From Ignavibacteria bacterium (GTDB lineage Bacteria; Bacteroidota; Ignavibacteria; Kapaibacteriales; UBA961), in contig VGWD01000003.1 in the NCBI GenBank assembly GCA_016873735.1, positions 100,207 through 134,485 on the forward strand: a DNA stretch of 34,279 nt, written 5' to 3'. Positions 24,963 to 33,252 of the stretch are shown piece by piece (positions within the stretch are counted from its first letter, which is position 1; the number at the start of each line of letters is the position of its first letter). A program made the position numbers and the translations under genes. The notes under the pieces were generated by a model. That model was not told where the DNA came from. It did no database searches and saw only the letters and a program-made list of their open reading frames with translations.

Positions 24963-25832
24963 ATGAAAATTCAGAAATCACATATCGCCATTGGATTTCT
25001 TTCACCGTGGTTGGTGAAACTATTCATATTCTGGTTATATCCATTGTTATATGCTCTATACATGAGTTTCACTCGGTATAGAGCACTTGGGAACACATCG
25101 GAGTTCATTGGTTTTGACAACTATTCCACAATTGCTATAGATCCATTGTTCTGGAAAGCATTGACCAATACAATTATATATGCATTTGGTGCCGTCCCTC
25201 TATCTACCTGTTGTGGATTATTGCTTGCAGTCCTACTTCATTCTAAATATTCAAAGTATCCTGCATTTTATCGTGCAGGATTATTTCTTCCTTCAGTTAC
25301 GTCAATCATCGTTATCACATTGATTTTTACGAATCTTTATGCCAAAGATGGTTATATCAATGCTTTGGCTGGAATAATAGGATTGCCTCAAAGTGATAAA
25401 GGTTTTCTCTTAGAGCCCTCAACAGCATTGTTTTCGGTTATGCTGATGGATGTATGGTTGTCCACCGGATATTATATGATGCTCTTTTTGGCGGGTTTGC
25501 AATCTATACCAAAGGATATCTATGAATCGGCATACTTGCAAGGTGCAAATGCTATGCAGATCCTTAGAAGAATAACATTACCATTATTGAAGCCGACCAT
25601 CTTGTTTGTTATGGTTATATCTACAATCAAATCTCTTCAAATTTTTGTGGAAATGTACACAATGACAAAGGGTGGTCCTCTCAATGCAACATTGACAGTT
25701 GTGTATTTGATATTTTCCAATGCATTCGAAAAAACAGATTCAATGGGATATGGTGCGGCTCTTGCCTATGTTCTCTTTGGTATCATTGCTATTTTATCAT
25801 TCATACAAATGAAAGTTCTTGGAAAAAAATAA
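24963..25832 (+). CDS. ABC transporter permease, MalF/UgpA-type
   Basis: A 289-residue inner-membrane protein with about six transmembrane helices and the binding-protein-dependent permease signature (EAA loop) ESAYLQGANAMQILRRITLP at 188-207, which contacts the ATPase. The start, LSPWLVKLFIFWLYPLLYALYMSF, and the end, GGPLNATLTVVYLIF plus GYGAALAYVLFGII, are characteristic of carbohydrate-type (CUT1) first permeases. Normally such a gene sits with a second permease, a solute-binding lipoprotein and an ATPase; none of these is adjacent here. It follows a secreted-protein gene by 34 nt and precedes an acyl-CoA synthetase by 2 nt. The substrate is unknown. Confidence 0.92.
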   Translation: MKIQKSHIAIGFLSPWLVKLFIFWLYPLLYALYMSFTRYRALGNTSEFIGFDNYSTIAIDPLFWKALTNTIIYAFGAVPLSTCCGLLLAVLLHSKYSKYPAFYRAGLFLPSVTSIIVITLIFTNLYAKDGYINALAGIIGLPQSDKGFLLEPSTALFSVMLMDVWLSTGYYMMLFLAGLQSIPKDIYESAYLQGANAMQILRRITLPLLKPTILFVMVISTIKSLQIFVEMYTMTKGGPLNATLTVVYLIFSNAFEKTDSMGYGAALAYVLFGIIAILSFIQMKVLGKK

Positions 25833-25834
25833 TA

Positions 25835-27499
25835 ATGTCAACAACATTGGCTGAAAACATAAAGCATGCAAGAAGTTCAACTAAAGGATATTACTTGCCA
25901 AGCGTTTGCTCTTTTCATGATCTACTGTTGGATCATCTTTCAGAAAGATCTCCTGATGATATATTCATGATTTACTATGATCTTGATTCGAATAAATCCT
26001 CGATCACGTATCACGGATTCATTAGAAAAGTTCGCCAAACAGCTGCCTATTTCAATACTGTGGGGCTCCAAAAGGGAGATCGTATTACAATTGCATCGCA
26101 TAATCATCCGGATACCATCATTCAATATGTTGCTGCATGGTTCTTAGGTTTATCTGTCATACCATTAAATATGGGAGAAGATGATCAACGCTTGGCCTAT
26201 ATAATACGTGATTCCAATTCAAAACTATTATTGGCCAGAAGTGAATATTTCCCAAGAATATCTACACTTGCAGATCCAAATCAGATCATGATACAAGAAG
26301 TTGATACCGATACAAATGGTCAATGCCTATATGCAGATATTATTGATTCATTTGAACCATTACCTTTCCTTCCTAAACATGCGATGCTTGATCATGAAGC
26401 ATTGATTGTGTATACAAGTGGTACAACCGGCATACCCAAAGCAGTCGTTCTTGATCAACAAAATCTGCTCGTTGATGGTGACTGCATTGCAAATTGGCAT
26501 AAGATTACAAAAAAAACCACAATGATGTGTGTATTGCCAATTCATCATGTGAACGGTATTGTCGTTACACATGTAACTCCCCTTCTAAAAGGTTCTACCA
26601 TTGTATTAAATAGGAAATTCTCTAGTGAACTGTTTTTTGAAAGGATAGCCAAGGAGCATGTATCCATAGTTTCTGTAGTACCTACACTGCTTTCATACTT
26701 GATTCAATATCATAAGGATTATCCTGTTTCTGTACCTGAGTGTGTTTCACATATCATATGTGGGGCTGGCCCTCTTACCTGCGAACTTGCCATGACTTTT
26801 GAAGAGCGTTTCAAGGTCCCCATCATTCATGGATATGGTTTAAGCGAGACAACTTGTTATTCATGTTTTTTACCATTGAGTATATCCGAAAATATACATA
26901 AAGCTATGATTGGATCTTATGGATTTCCCAGCATTGGCACCCCTTTGCTATGTAATGACATGGAAATTCATGATGATAAAGGAGTATCTTTACCCGAGTT
27001 ATCAAGAGGAGAGATTGTTATTCGAGGAACAAATGTGATGCAAGAGTATATGGCAAATGAGAAGGCTAATAAAGATGCTTTTACATATGGTTGGTTTCGT
27101 TCAGGCGATGAAGGATTTTGGATGAGGGGTACTGATAATGTTCCTTATTTTTTCATTACAGGTAGAATCAAAGAATTAATCATTAGAGGTGGTGTGAATT
27201 TAGCGCCATTGGAAATTGACGAAGTATTGAGTCGCGCACCCGGTGTTTCAGCAGGTATTTGCGTAGGTTTTGAACATGATATATATGGTGAAGAAGTAGG
27301 GGCTTTGATCATTCCGGAAGATGAAGCCGTAAGCAAAGAGGATATTCTTGCATTTTGTAGACTTTATTTACCATTTTCCAAATCACCAAAATGTATAATA
27401 TTTACAAATGAGCTCCCAATCACGTCCACTGGAAAATACCAAAGAAACAAAGTCAAACATCTCTTCAAAGAGTATGCAGCAATTCAGTTTACTTCTTGA
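25835..27499 (+). CDS. AMP-dependent acyl-CoA synthetase/ligase
   Basis: An ANL-superfamily enzyme that activates a carboxylic acid with ATP, forming an acyl-adenylate and then (in most relatives) an acyl-CoA. The 554-residue product has the P-loop-like YTSGTTGIPK (193-202), GYGLSETT, GWFRSGDEG, RIKELIIRGGVNLAP and the C-terminal catalytic lysine (about Lys534) in PITSTGKYQRNK. The LPIHHVNGI and ICGAGPL blocks also fit. There is no carrier protein domain or evident membrane segment. The acid is not identifiable; medium- or long-chain acids or an aromatic acid are possible. It starts 2 nt after the permease and its 3' end overlaps the convergent lipoprotein gene by 11 nt. Confidence 0.93.
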   Translation: MSTTLAENIKHARSSTKGYYLPSVCSFHDLLLDHLSERSPDDIFMIYYDLDSNKSSITYHGFIRKVRQTAAYFNTVGLQKGDRITIASHNHPDTIIQYVAAWFLGLSVIPLNMGEDDQRLAYIIRDSNSKLLLARSEYFPRISTLADPNQIMIQEVDTDTNGQCLYADIIDSFEPLPFLPKHAMLDHEALIVYTSGTTGIPKAVVLDQQNLLVDGDCIANWHKITKKTTMMCVLPIHHVNGIVVTHVTPLLKGSTIVLNRKFSSELFFERIAKEHVSIVSVVPTLLSYLIQYHKDYPVSVPECVSHIICGAGPLTCELAMTFEERFKVPIIHGYGLSETTCYSCFLPLSISENIHKAMIGSYGFPSIGTPLLCNDMEIHDDKGVSLPELSRGEIVIRGTNVMQEYMANEKANKDAFTYGWFRSGDEGFWMRGTDNVPYFFITGRIKELIIRGGVNLAPLEIDEVLSRAPGVSAGICVGFEHDIYGEEVGALIIPEDEAVSKEDILAFCRLYLPFSKSPKCIIFTNELPITSTGKYQRNKVKHLFKEYAAIQFTS

Positions 27500-27680
27500 T
27501 CGTGTCTTGTTTCTGCTCTAAAGTCGATGAAGAGTTCTTTCTTGCAGAGTCAATTGTGGACTTTAAGTATTGTATTCGTCTTTCTCTTATTTCCATTTTC
27601 TTTTTCAGTCTTTCACAAGATTGTGTAAAGAAACATAAAGTGATAAAGAGAATACAAATGGGTAATCGCTTATTGTTCAT
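27489..27680 (-). CDS. Small putative lipoprotein
   Basis: A 63-residue product with a basic N-terminus, a hydrophobic core and a lipobox-like FFTQSC with the lipidated Cys about residue 22. The rest is a charged, probably helical segment (ERLKKKMEIRERRIQYLKS) that could form a short coiled coil. No family is recognised. It starts in an ATGA overlap with the DUF4920 gene (27677-27680) and its stop lies 11 nt inside the convergent acyl-CoA synthetase. The strict lipobox and the overlap support a real gene, and it ends the long kdsB-to-lipoprotein run. Confidence 0.65.
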   Translation of the reverse strand: MNNKRLPICILFITLCFFTQSCERLKKKMEIRERRIQYLKSTIDSARKNSSSTLEQKQDTIKK

Positions 27681-28108
27681 TCTTCCAACAATATTGTTGA
27701 TATGACAAATACTGATATTCTTTGCTTGCCAATTGAAGCTACCGAGGTTTTCCCTTCTTGTTTGGCATACTCCGCTGCAGTTTCTACATCTACTATCTGA
27801 TCTTTCAATTTCCCTTCAAAAGACATAGTTTTATGTAAGTTGACCTGATCCATGAATACACTTGGATCTTCAAATACACATCGAATTGATGTACTTTGGT
27901 CTTTTAGAATGAACCAGCAGCCTTCAGTTTTGCAAACATTAACAACTTTTCCGGTTATCATCACATGGGTTTGTTTAAGGTTGCGATTCAACAATTGTGA
28001 AACTGTCAGTGTTTGTCCCTGAAATACCGGCTCTTTGCCAATATATTCCTTATTTTCAGAACAAGAACTTAGTGTTATAATACATATCATTATGATGAAG
28101 ATGTTCAA
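27677..28108 (-). CDS. DUF4920-like lipoprotein
   Basis: A 143-residue lipoprotein: a short hydrophobic leader with lipobox ITLSSC, then an OB-like domain containing MITGKVVNVCKTEGCWFIL. The two cysteines and GCW are hallmarks of DUF4920. The end has VETAAEYAKQEGKTSVASI, also family-like. The domain occurs in periplasmic proteins of Bacteroidota; its function is unknown, and metal binding is suggested only by the Cys residues. The start at TTG 28108 is chosen because it makes a TTGA overlap with the menG stop (28107-28105); ATG 28090 is an alternative but gives a leader with no basic residue and a shortened hydrophobic core. Confidence 0.8.
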   Translation of the reverse strand: MNIFIIMICIITLSSCSENKEYIGKEPVFQGQTLTVSQLLNRNLKQTHVMITGKVVNVCKTEGCWFILKDQSTSIRCVFEDPSVFMDQVNLHKTMSFEGKLKDQIVDVETAAEYAKQEGKTSVASIGKQRISVFVISTILLEE

Positions 28109-28794
28109 CGCACCACTCCTGAATACAGAAATGATATACCGAATGTAAGCTCTTTATATGATACCTCGACATATCTTTCTGTATTTGACATGAGTGACAA
28201 AAAATCCTCTCGACATGGAAAAAGTGCTGCGGTTCTTGGTAAATATGAATATGCTTCTTTGTTTCCGGTGAGTAATCCACCTATGAATGGAATGATGAAT
28301 TTTGAATAGAGATTGTATATCAATCCGATTAATCCATTGGGTTGACCAAATTCAAGTATCATGACCCTCCCTCCTGGTTTAACAACTCTTGCCATTTCAG
28401 ACAAAGCAATTGAAACGTCATCAACATTTCTAATACCAAATGATATGCTTGCTATGTCAAAAGTAGCATCGGGATATGGAAGATTCATTGCATCTGCAAC
28501 CTCAAAATCAACATGTAGTTTCATTTTACGTGATTTAAATGGTCCTGTCTCCATCATTTCAGGACAAAAATCTGTTCCAAGAACTTTACCGTTCTCTCCA
28601 ACAGCTTTCTTGAATTCAAATGCAAGATCTCCCGTACCTGTAGCACAATCAAGTACATGCATTCCTGAAACAGCACGAGACTCCTTTACTGTTGCTTTTC
28701 TCCACAAATGATGTATGCCCAGCGAAAGAACCGAATTTGTACGATCATAAGCCGGTGCAATCGATGCAAACATATGTTGAACTTCTTTGCTCAT
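28105..28794 (-). CDS. menG: Demethylmenaquinone methyltransferase (UbiE/MenG)
   Basis: MenG methylates demethylmenaquinone with SAM in the last step of menaquinone synthesis. The 229-residue product opens MSKEVQHMFASIAPAYDRTN, then LSLGIHHLWRK, the SAM motif VLDCATGTGD, SFGIRNVDD, MARVVKPGGRVMILEF and YLPRTAALFPCREDF, all as expected. The length is standard. UbiE naming is also possible if the cell makes ubiquinone, but that is unlikely for this lineage. It lies 6 nt after the receptor-like gene and its stop overlaps the lipoprotein start by 4 nt. Confidence 0.95.
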   Translation of the reverse strand: MSKEVQHMFASIAPAYDRTNSVLSLGIHHLWRKATVKESRAVSGMHVLDCATGTGDLAFEFKKAVGENGKVLGTDFCPEMMETGPFKSRKMKLHVDFEVADAMNLPYPDATFDIASISFGIRNVDDVSIALSEMARVVKPGGRVMILEFGQPNGLIGLIYNLYSKFIIPFIGGLLTGNKEAYSYLPRTAALFPCREDFLSLMSNTERYVEVSYKELTFGISFLYSGVVR

Positions 28795-28800
28795 GTGAAC

Positions 28801-30672
28801 TCAATCGAAAAATGACCAATTTAAAGAAAGTCTAATTACATTGTCTTGAATTGGATACCCTGAAACATCCATGAATTGCTGTGAAAACACATTCATAATC
28901 GATGCTCTTATGCGAGCATTACCAAGAATAGCTGTTGCATGTACATCTAAACCATTCCATTGAAAAGCATCTGAAATATTATTAGCATCATGAGCGAAGA
29001 TATTGAGATATGGAATATATCTCATTGTGGTTGCACCATCACTAAAACGTAATGTTCCACCAAAGGAAATAGTACTTGCGCCTATGTTTATATGATATTG
29101 AGCATTAATTCTTACAAATAATATTGGTGCAATGTTCACTATATCCTGTTGATGTGTATATGTAATCATCGAATGCATAGTAAAATCATCAATTGATAAT
29201 TGCCCGTCAATAATTAAACCCATGGAATTATGCACTGTTGAAGGCAAAACACTGATCATGGAAGTCAATTGATTTATCGCGCTACTATCATACAATACTT
29301 GTAATATATTTGGTTGATGTGTATTCCGAAGAAAAGGCTGAATATTCAATTCATAATACTGTTTCTTATATGTCAGTTTGAAAAATGCAAGATCAGTATA
29401 TTCATTGTTACCATTCGAAACTAATTCATACTGAACGGGTAGTATTGTGTTTGTTCGAGAATAATCTAAATGTAGTTGAAAGGCATCACTCAATGTAGAT
29501 GAATAATTGAATCCATAGTTTATCAGATCATTGGTTTGATTATCGCCTCTTAGACCGAACCTTAATACATCAGATGTTCCAATTGCATATGATGCATAAA
29601 CATAACCATATATGCGAGTAGAACTGCCACGCAATCTTTTAAGGAATGAATAATCATCATACTGAATGCCAAGTTCACTCATTATTGAAAGATCTGGGAT
29701 AATATTCGAAAGCTCAAGTCTACCATTTAATCCACCTCGATAGAATGGTTCAAATAATATCGTAGCTGAGTCTTGAACAATAAATGGATTAATCCCCCTA
29801 GTTTCTAGTTCTGAGTGTCCAATATATGCATTGACAAATAATGAAGAATGATCATTGATGAATCTGTCAAACGTTATGGATGATTGAATCGTATTTGTAT
29901 AGGATCTGTCAAAATAATTATCGAAGTACACCGATGCGTTTAATGGAGTATCATATTCACCTTTGATTCCTCCATTTTGATAAGCACCCTGATTGGAGAA
30001 TAACCATTGCAATGAGGAATAGATATGTGATGAAAAATGATGACGAATGCCAATTCTTGTATTCCATATATCAGCTCCACTGTTTCTTAGCATTCCGGTA
30101 GAAGAAACTCTTCTATAGCCCGCATGAATATTGGTTGATGAATCGATGTTTTGTGTCAATACTCCTTCCGTACCAATAAGATCATATCCCCCTTGTATAT
30201 ACCATAATCTGGAAAAAGGTTTGGGATAAGAATACATATTTTCCTGAAGATAGATATACTGCCCCGATGTTCCACCAAGTATAGATGCTTCCAAACCGGT
30301 ATAGATTGATACTTTATGTATTGCTTCAGGTTGTATCGCATTAAGATCGCCTTGTCCTGAAAACATATCCTGAAAAGGTACTCCATTCAGAGCAATGATA
30401 TTTGTTATTGGCTGAGAATTAAAGATGGAAATTCCGGAATAAACAAGAGGGTCTCCAAGCTGGAAATGAAGTGTGGGAGCATTCTGAGAGATGATATCGC
30501 CAAGAGAAACATAATTCGATTGATAGAAATCATATTTCTCAATTGAATCTTGAGCAAATGCTTGCGATGGAGCATGTGCATGATAGTATAAGTGCACAAC
30601 TGTTGTATCTTTTGCAAACATAGAGATATGCAAAAGCGAAAAGAATAACAAGGTTATATGGGGCTTGATCAC
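28801..30672 (-). CDS. TonB-dependent receptor-like outer-membrane protein
   Basis: A 623-residue protein, beginning at a GTG codon, with a signal peptide (about 1-20). A plug-like region (about 45-150) has DIISQNAPTLHFQLGDP, IIALNGVPFQDMFSGQ, LNAIQPEAIHKVSIYTG and GTSGQYIYLQ, which parallel TonB-dependent receptor plug strands. The remainder is amphipathic beta-strands ending in SLNWSFFD with a terminal aromatic, as expected of a beta-barrel. I see no clear TonB box or carboxypeptidase-like N-terminal domain, and the barrel is short for this family (often 700-1000 residues). It is a receptor-like porin or transporter; the substrate is unknown. It is translationally coupled to bshB1 through GTGA at 30669-30672. 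Confidence 0.78.
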   Translation of the reverse strand: MIKPHITLLFFSLLHISMFAKDTTVVHLYYHAHAPSQAFAQDSIEKYDFYQSNYVSLGDIISQNAPTLHFQLGDPLVYSGISIFNSQPITNIIALNGVPFQDMFSGQGDLNAIQPEAIHKVSIYTGLEASILGGTSGQYIYLQENMYSYPKPFSRLWYIQGGYDLIGTEGVLTQNIDSSTNIHAGYRRVSSTGMLRNSGADIWNTRIGIRHHFSSHIYSSLQWLFSNQGAYQNGGIKGEYDTPLNASVYFDNYFDRSYTNTIQSSITFDRFINDHSSLFVNAYIGHSELETRGINPFIVQDSATILFEPFYRGGLNGRLELSNIIPDLSIMSELGIQYDDYSFLKRLRGSSTRIYGYVYASYAIGTSDVLRFGLRGDNQTNDLINYGFNYSSTLSDAFQLHLDYSRTNTILPVQYELVSNGNNEYTDLAFFKLTYKKQYYELNIQPFLRNTHQPNILQVLYDSSAINQLTSMISVLPSTVHNSMGLIIDGQLSIDDFTMHSMITYTHQQDIVNIAPILFVRINAQYHINIGASTISFGGTLRFSDGATTMRYIPYLNIFAHDANNISDAFQWNGLDVHATAILGNARIRASIMNVFSQQFMDVSGYPIQDNVIRLSLNWSFFD

Positions 30673-31400
30673 AATAACTGCTGCAATGAAGATAGTCCGA
30701 GAGATTCAATGGTCAAAAAACCTTCGCCGTATTTCTTCCCTATCATCGAACCAAAATAGCGTGCTTTTGCATGAACGGCGTCCATGAATTCCGAAGAAGA
30801 TATAAAGGTATTTGGTCCATCAAAGGTTTTTCCGGGTACATAGACCTGACTTTCATAACATTGTATTGATGCTATTTTGTCCGAAAATGTATCTGTAATA
30901 TCTATGATGAAATCAGGTTCTTGGTGATAAGCTTGGATATAAGAATATAAACTATGAGGTCTCCATGGTAAAGTTTCATTGTCATTGAATTTCAATAATT
31001 TGCTATGTAATCCAGAGATAAAAAAAGCTTTACGAACAATCGAATGCATACCTTCATGATCAGGATGGCGTTCAAATCTTGGAGGCAAGAGTATAATTTT
31101 AGGTTTTATCAAGCGAATATAGGTTGCAACAATATCGCAATATTCGGAAGTAATACTGAGATTTCCGTCTTCAAATCCCAAATTGATTCTTTGATGTATA
31201 CCCAATACCTTATCTGCATTATGTGATTCTATTGTTCTTTGCTCGACACTTCCCCTAGAACCTAATTCACCTTTTGTAGCGTCTATCAATGTTACTCGCA
31301 AACCTCTGTTTGTACAATCTTTTATGACACCTCCACAACCCAATTCGGCATCATCCGGATGAGCTGAAAAAACAATGATATCAGATTCAAGTATGCTCAT
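30669..31400 (-). CDS. bshB1: Bacillithiol biosynthesis deacetylase BshB1
   Basis: BshB1 is a zinc-dependent LmbE-family enzyme that deacetylates GlcNAc-malate to GlcN-malate in bacillithiol synthesis. The 243-residue product has FSAHPDDAELGCGGV (His14, Asp16 and Asp17 of the zinc/catalytic site), the bacillithiol-type ATKGELGSRGSVEQR, LGFEDGNL, PPRFERHPDHEG and FISGLHSK, which match the BshB1 subgroup better than general LmbE. The length is usual. Bacillithiol is known in Firmicutes and in Bacteroidota/Chlorobi-type bacteria, so this helps place the organism. It overlaps the receptor-like gene by 4 nt and follows the two-TM peptide by 3 nt. Confidence 0.93.
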   Translation of the reverse strand: MSILESDIIVFSAHPDDAELGCGGVIKDCTNRGLRVTLIDATKGELGSRGSVEQRTIESHNADKVLGIHQRINLGFEDGNLSITSEYCDIVATYIRLIKPKIILLPPRFERHPDHEGMHSIVRKAFFISGLHSKLLKFNDNETLPWRPHSLYSYIQAYHQEPDFIIDITDTFSDKIASIQCYESQVYVPGKTFDGPNTFISSSEFMDAVHAKARYFGSMIGKKYGEGFLTIESLGLSSLQQLL

Positions 31401-31403
31401 GGA

Positions 31404-31619
31404 TTACAATTTTGTAAAGCGAGAAAGGACATATCGAACTATGAGAAAACCTATACCAACGATGAGTATCAGGCCGGTACCAAATGATGTTAATGTTCCC
31501 AAAGATTCATTCCCTGTTGCTTCAACAACCAATAAAGAGACTTCTTGACTTAGAACTATGGCCGTAATCGTATACATGAAAACACTAACTGCTATCAATA
31601 AAAGATAAATGATTGTCAT
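31404..31619 (-). CDS. Small two-TM hypothetical protein
   Basis: A 71-residue protein with two predicted membrane helices (about 3-24 and 44-64), a short polar connection (EATGNESLGTLTSFG) and a basic C-terminal RYVLSRFTKL. Not recognised; the topology resembles small membrane modulators and holin-like peptides, but nothing identifies it. It is in a tight run between ispH (21 nt upstream) and bshB1 (3 nt downstream). The in-frame hydrophobic pattern and position support a real gene, but its role is unknown. Confidence 0.6.
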   Translation of the reverse strand: MTIIYLLLIAVSVFMYTITAIVLSQEVSLLVVEATGNESLGTLTSFGTGLILIVGIGFLIVRYVLSRFTKL

Positions 31620-31640
31620 GATGAACTCTTGAAAAGTGTG

Positions 31641-32549
31641 TTATTCGGTTATTAAACTACTAAGATGTTCTTGAACGTGATTCATATACCATTGTGGGGT
31701 GGATGTTGCACCTGTTATCCCAATCTTTGACATTCCATGAAACCAAGAAAATTGTATTTCGGAAATATCTTCTATAAAATACGTATTGGGATTGACTTCT
31801 CGACAAACATCATATAATACCTTTCCATTTGAACTGGCTTTCCCTGCCACAAAGACAATAGCATCATGATCTGCAGCGTATTTGCGTAACATATCCTCTC
31901 TTCCGGATACTTGGCCACATATAGTGTCCTTTGCATGAAACTCAGTTGCTATACCTTCCATGGTATCGACAATAAAATCTTTAATTCTAGTTTGCAATGT
32001 TTCTTTTATTAAGAGAAATGTGGGACGATCCATTGTTGTTTGAGAAAATAACACAGTTTTTTTGTCTAATTGAACATTGGACATTGCTTCTTCAACTGTC
32101 AAAACAACGATGCATTGATCTTTGCAAACACCACGAACACCTAATACTTCCGCATGATCACTTTTTCCAAATATGACAATCTGATACCCTTGATCATAGA
32201 ACTTCCTTACTCTTTCTTGCAATTTTGTAACAACCGGACATGTTGCATCAATAATCTCGATCCCTAATTCCAATGCTCTTTTATATGTCTCAGGAGGTTC
32301 TCCATGAGCTCGTATGAGCACTTTGGGTTGCAGTCCTTGTTGTTTTGCTTCAGATGCAATACGGGAAAAATCATCTATTGATATGGTTTGTAAACCTTTG
32401 TTTTGCAAACGTTGAATTTCTTTTGGATTATGGATGATATGCCCCAGAACATATACGGTATCATCTAATTCCAAGGATTCTTCAGCTATTTCAACGGTTC
32501 TAACCACGCCCCAACAAAAACCTGAATATTTATCTATTGTCACAGACAT
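31641..32549 (-). CDS. ispH: 4-hydroxy-3-methylbut-2-enyl diphosphate reductase
   Basis: IspH reduces HMBPP to IPP and DMAPP, the final step of the DOXP isoprenoid pathway, using a [4Fe-4S] cluster. The 302-residue product has cluster cysteines in GFCWGV (Cys12), DATCPVV (Cys104) and DTICGQ (Cys211). Substrate-binding His residues are in GHIIHNP, IRAHGE and GKSDHAEV. SQTTMD and ASSNGKVLYDVCR complete the set. ATG 32549 is chosen because it sits 1 nt after the cmk stop and the protein then starts MSVTIDK as is typical; ATG 32561 would add four residues and overlap cmk by 11 nt. Confidence 0.96.
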   Translation of the reverse strand: MSVTIDKYSGFCWGVVRTVEIAEESLELDDTVYVLGHIIHNPKEIQRLQNKGLQTISIDDFSRIASEAKQQGLQPKVLIRAHGEPPETYKRALELGIEIIDATCPVVTKLQERVRKFYDQGYQIVIFGKSDHAEVLGVRGVCKDQCIVVLTVEEAMSNVQLDKKTVLFSQTTMDRPTFLLIKETLQTRIKDFIVDTMEGIATEFHAKDTICGQVSGREDMLRKYAADHDAIVFVAGKASSNGKVLYDVCREVNPNTYFIEDISEIQFSWFHGMSKIGITGATSTPQWYMNHVQEHLSSLITE

Positions 32550-32550
32550 A

Positions 32551-33252
32551 TTATGCACCATGCGAATGTTTGATGATTATAGGTTTGGCTTTTTCAATGA
32601 TAATTGTTGCTTGATCTTCTATTGTTAACTCTGATGTATCTAGAAGCATAGCATCATCAGCCATTTTTAAAGGATCAATTTCTCTGCTAGAATCATATGT
32701 ATCACGTTCTTTCATTTGCTGTATCAATTCATCAAGAGATGGAACGTGATGTTTGCTTTTGTTCTTCATTTCTTCTAATCTTCGGCTTGCTCTTTTTTGT
32801 ATATCGGCAATCATGAATACTTTTAAATCCGCTTTGGGAAACACAGCCGTTCCTATATCTCGGCCATCCATAACAACATTGTGATCACTTCCTATGTTCC
32901 TTTGAAGAGAAACCATTTTCTCACGTACCGTCTTTAATGAACTGATATAACTCACTTGTTTCGTGACTTCTGATGTTCTGATTTGATCGGTAACATCAAC
33001 ACCGTCCAATAATGTCATTTGTCTATGCGTTTGCGGGTCGCGTGATAAGGATATATCGGGTAGATTACTCAAAAACACATCTATATCCGGTTTTCCCACT
33101 CTTAACCATGCCAATGTCACTGCTCTATACATTGCACCCGTATCAACATATATGAAACCTAACCTCTCGGCCACGAGACGAGCGGTTGTAGATTTCCCTG
33201 ACCCGGCAGGACCATCAATAGCAATGATTATTGAATGTTTGTATGAAGTCAT
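32551..33252 (-). CDS. cmk: Cytidylate kinase
   Basis: Cmk phosphorylates CMP and dCMP with ATP. The 233-residue product has the P-loop IDGPAGSGKST, RLVAERLGFIYVDTGAMYRAV, and MDGRDIGTAVFPKADLKVFM, all diagnostic, plus a basic lid region (KRASRRLEEMK). The length is as usual. It starts in an ATGA overlap with the kdsB stop (33249-33252). In many bacteria cmk neighbours ispH or rpsA; the order kdsB-cmk-ispH here fits that tendency. Confidence 0.96.
   Translation of the reverse strand: MTSYKHSIIIAIDGPAGSGKSTTARLVAERLGFIYVDTGAMYRAVTLAWLRVGKPDIDVFLSNLPDISLSRDPQTHRQMTLLDGVDVTDQIRTSEVTKQVSYISSLKTVREKMVSLQRNIGSDHNVVMDGRDIGTAVFPKADLKVFMIADIQKRASRRLEEMKNKSKHHVPSLDELIQQMKERDTYDSSREIDPLKMADDAMLLDTSELTIEDQATIIIEKAKPIIIKHSHGA

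Noticed and set aside
28361-28711. A long open frame on the plus strand opposite menG.
   Set aside because: It lies fully antisense to a well-conserved gene and its translation shows no domain or signal; it is a shadow frame.
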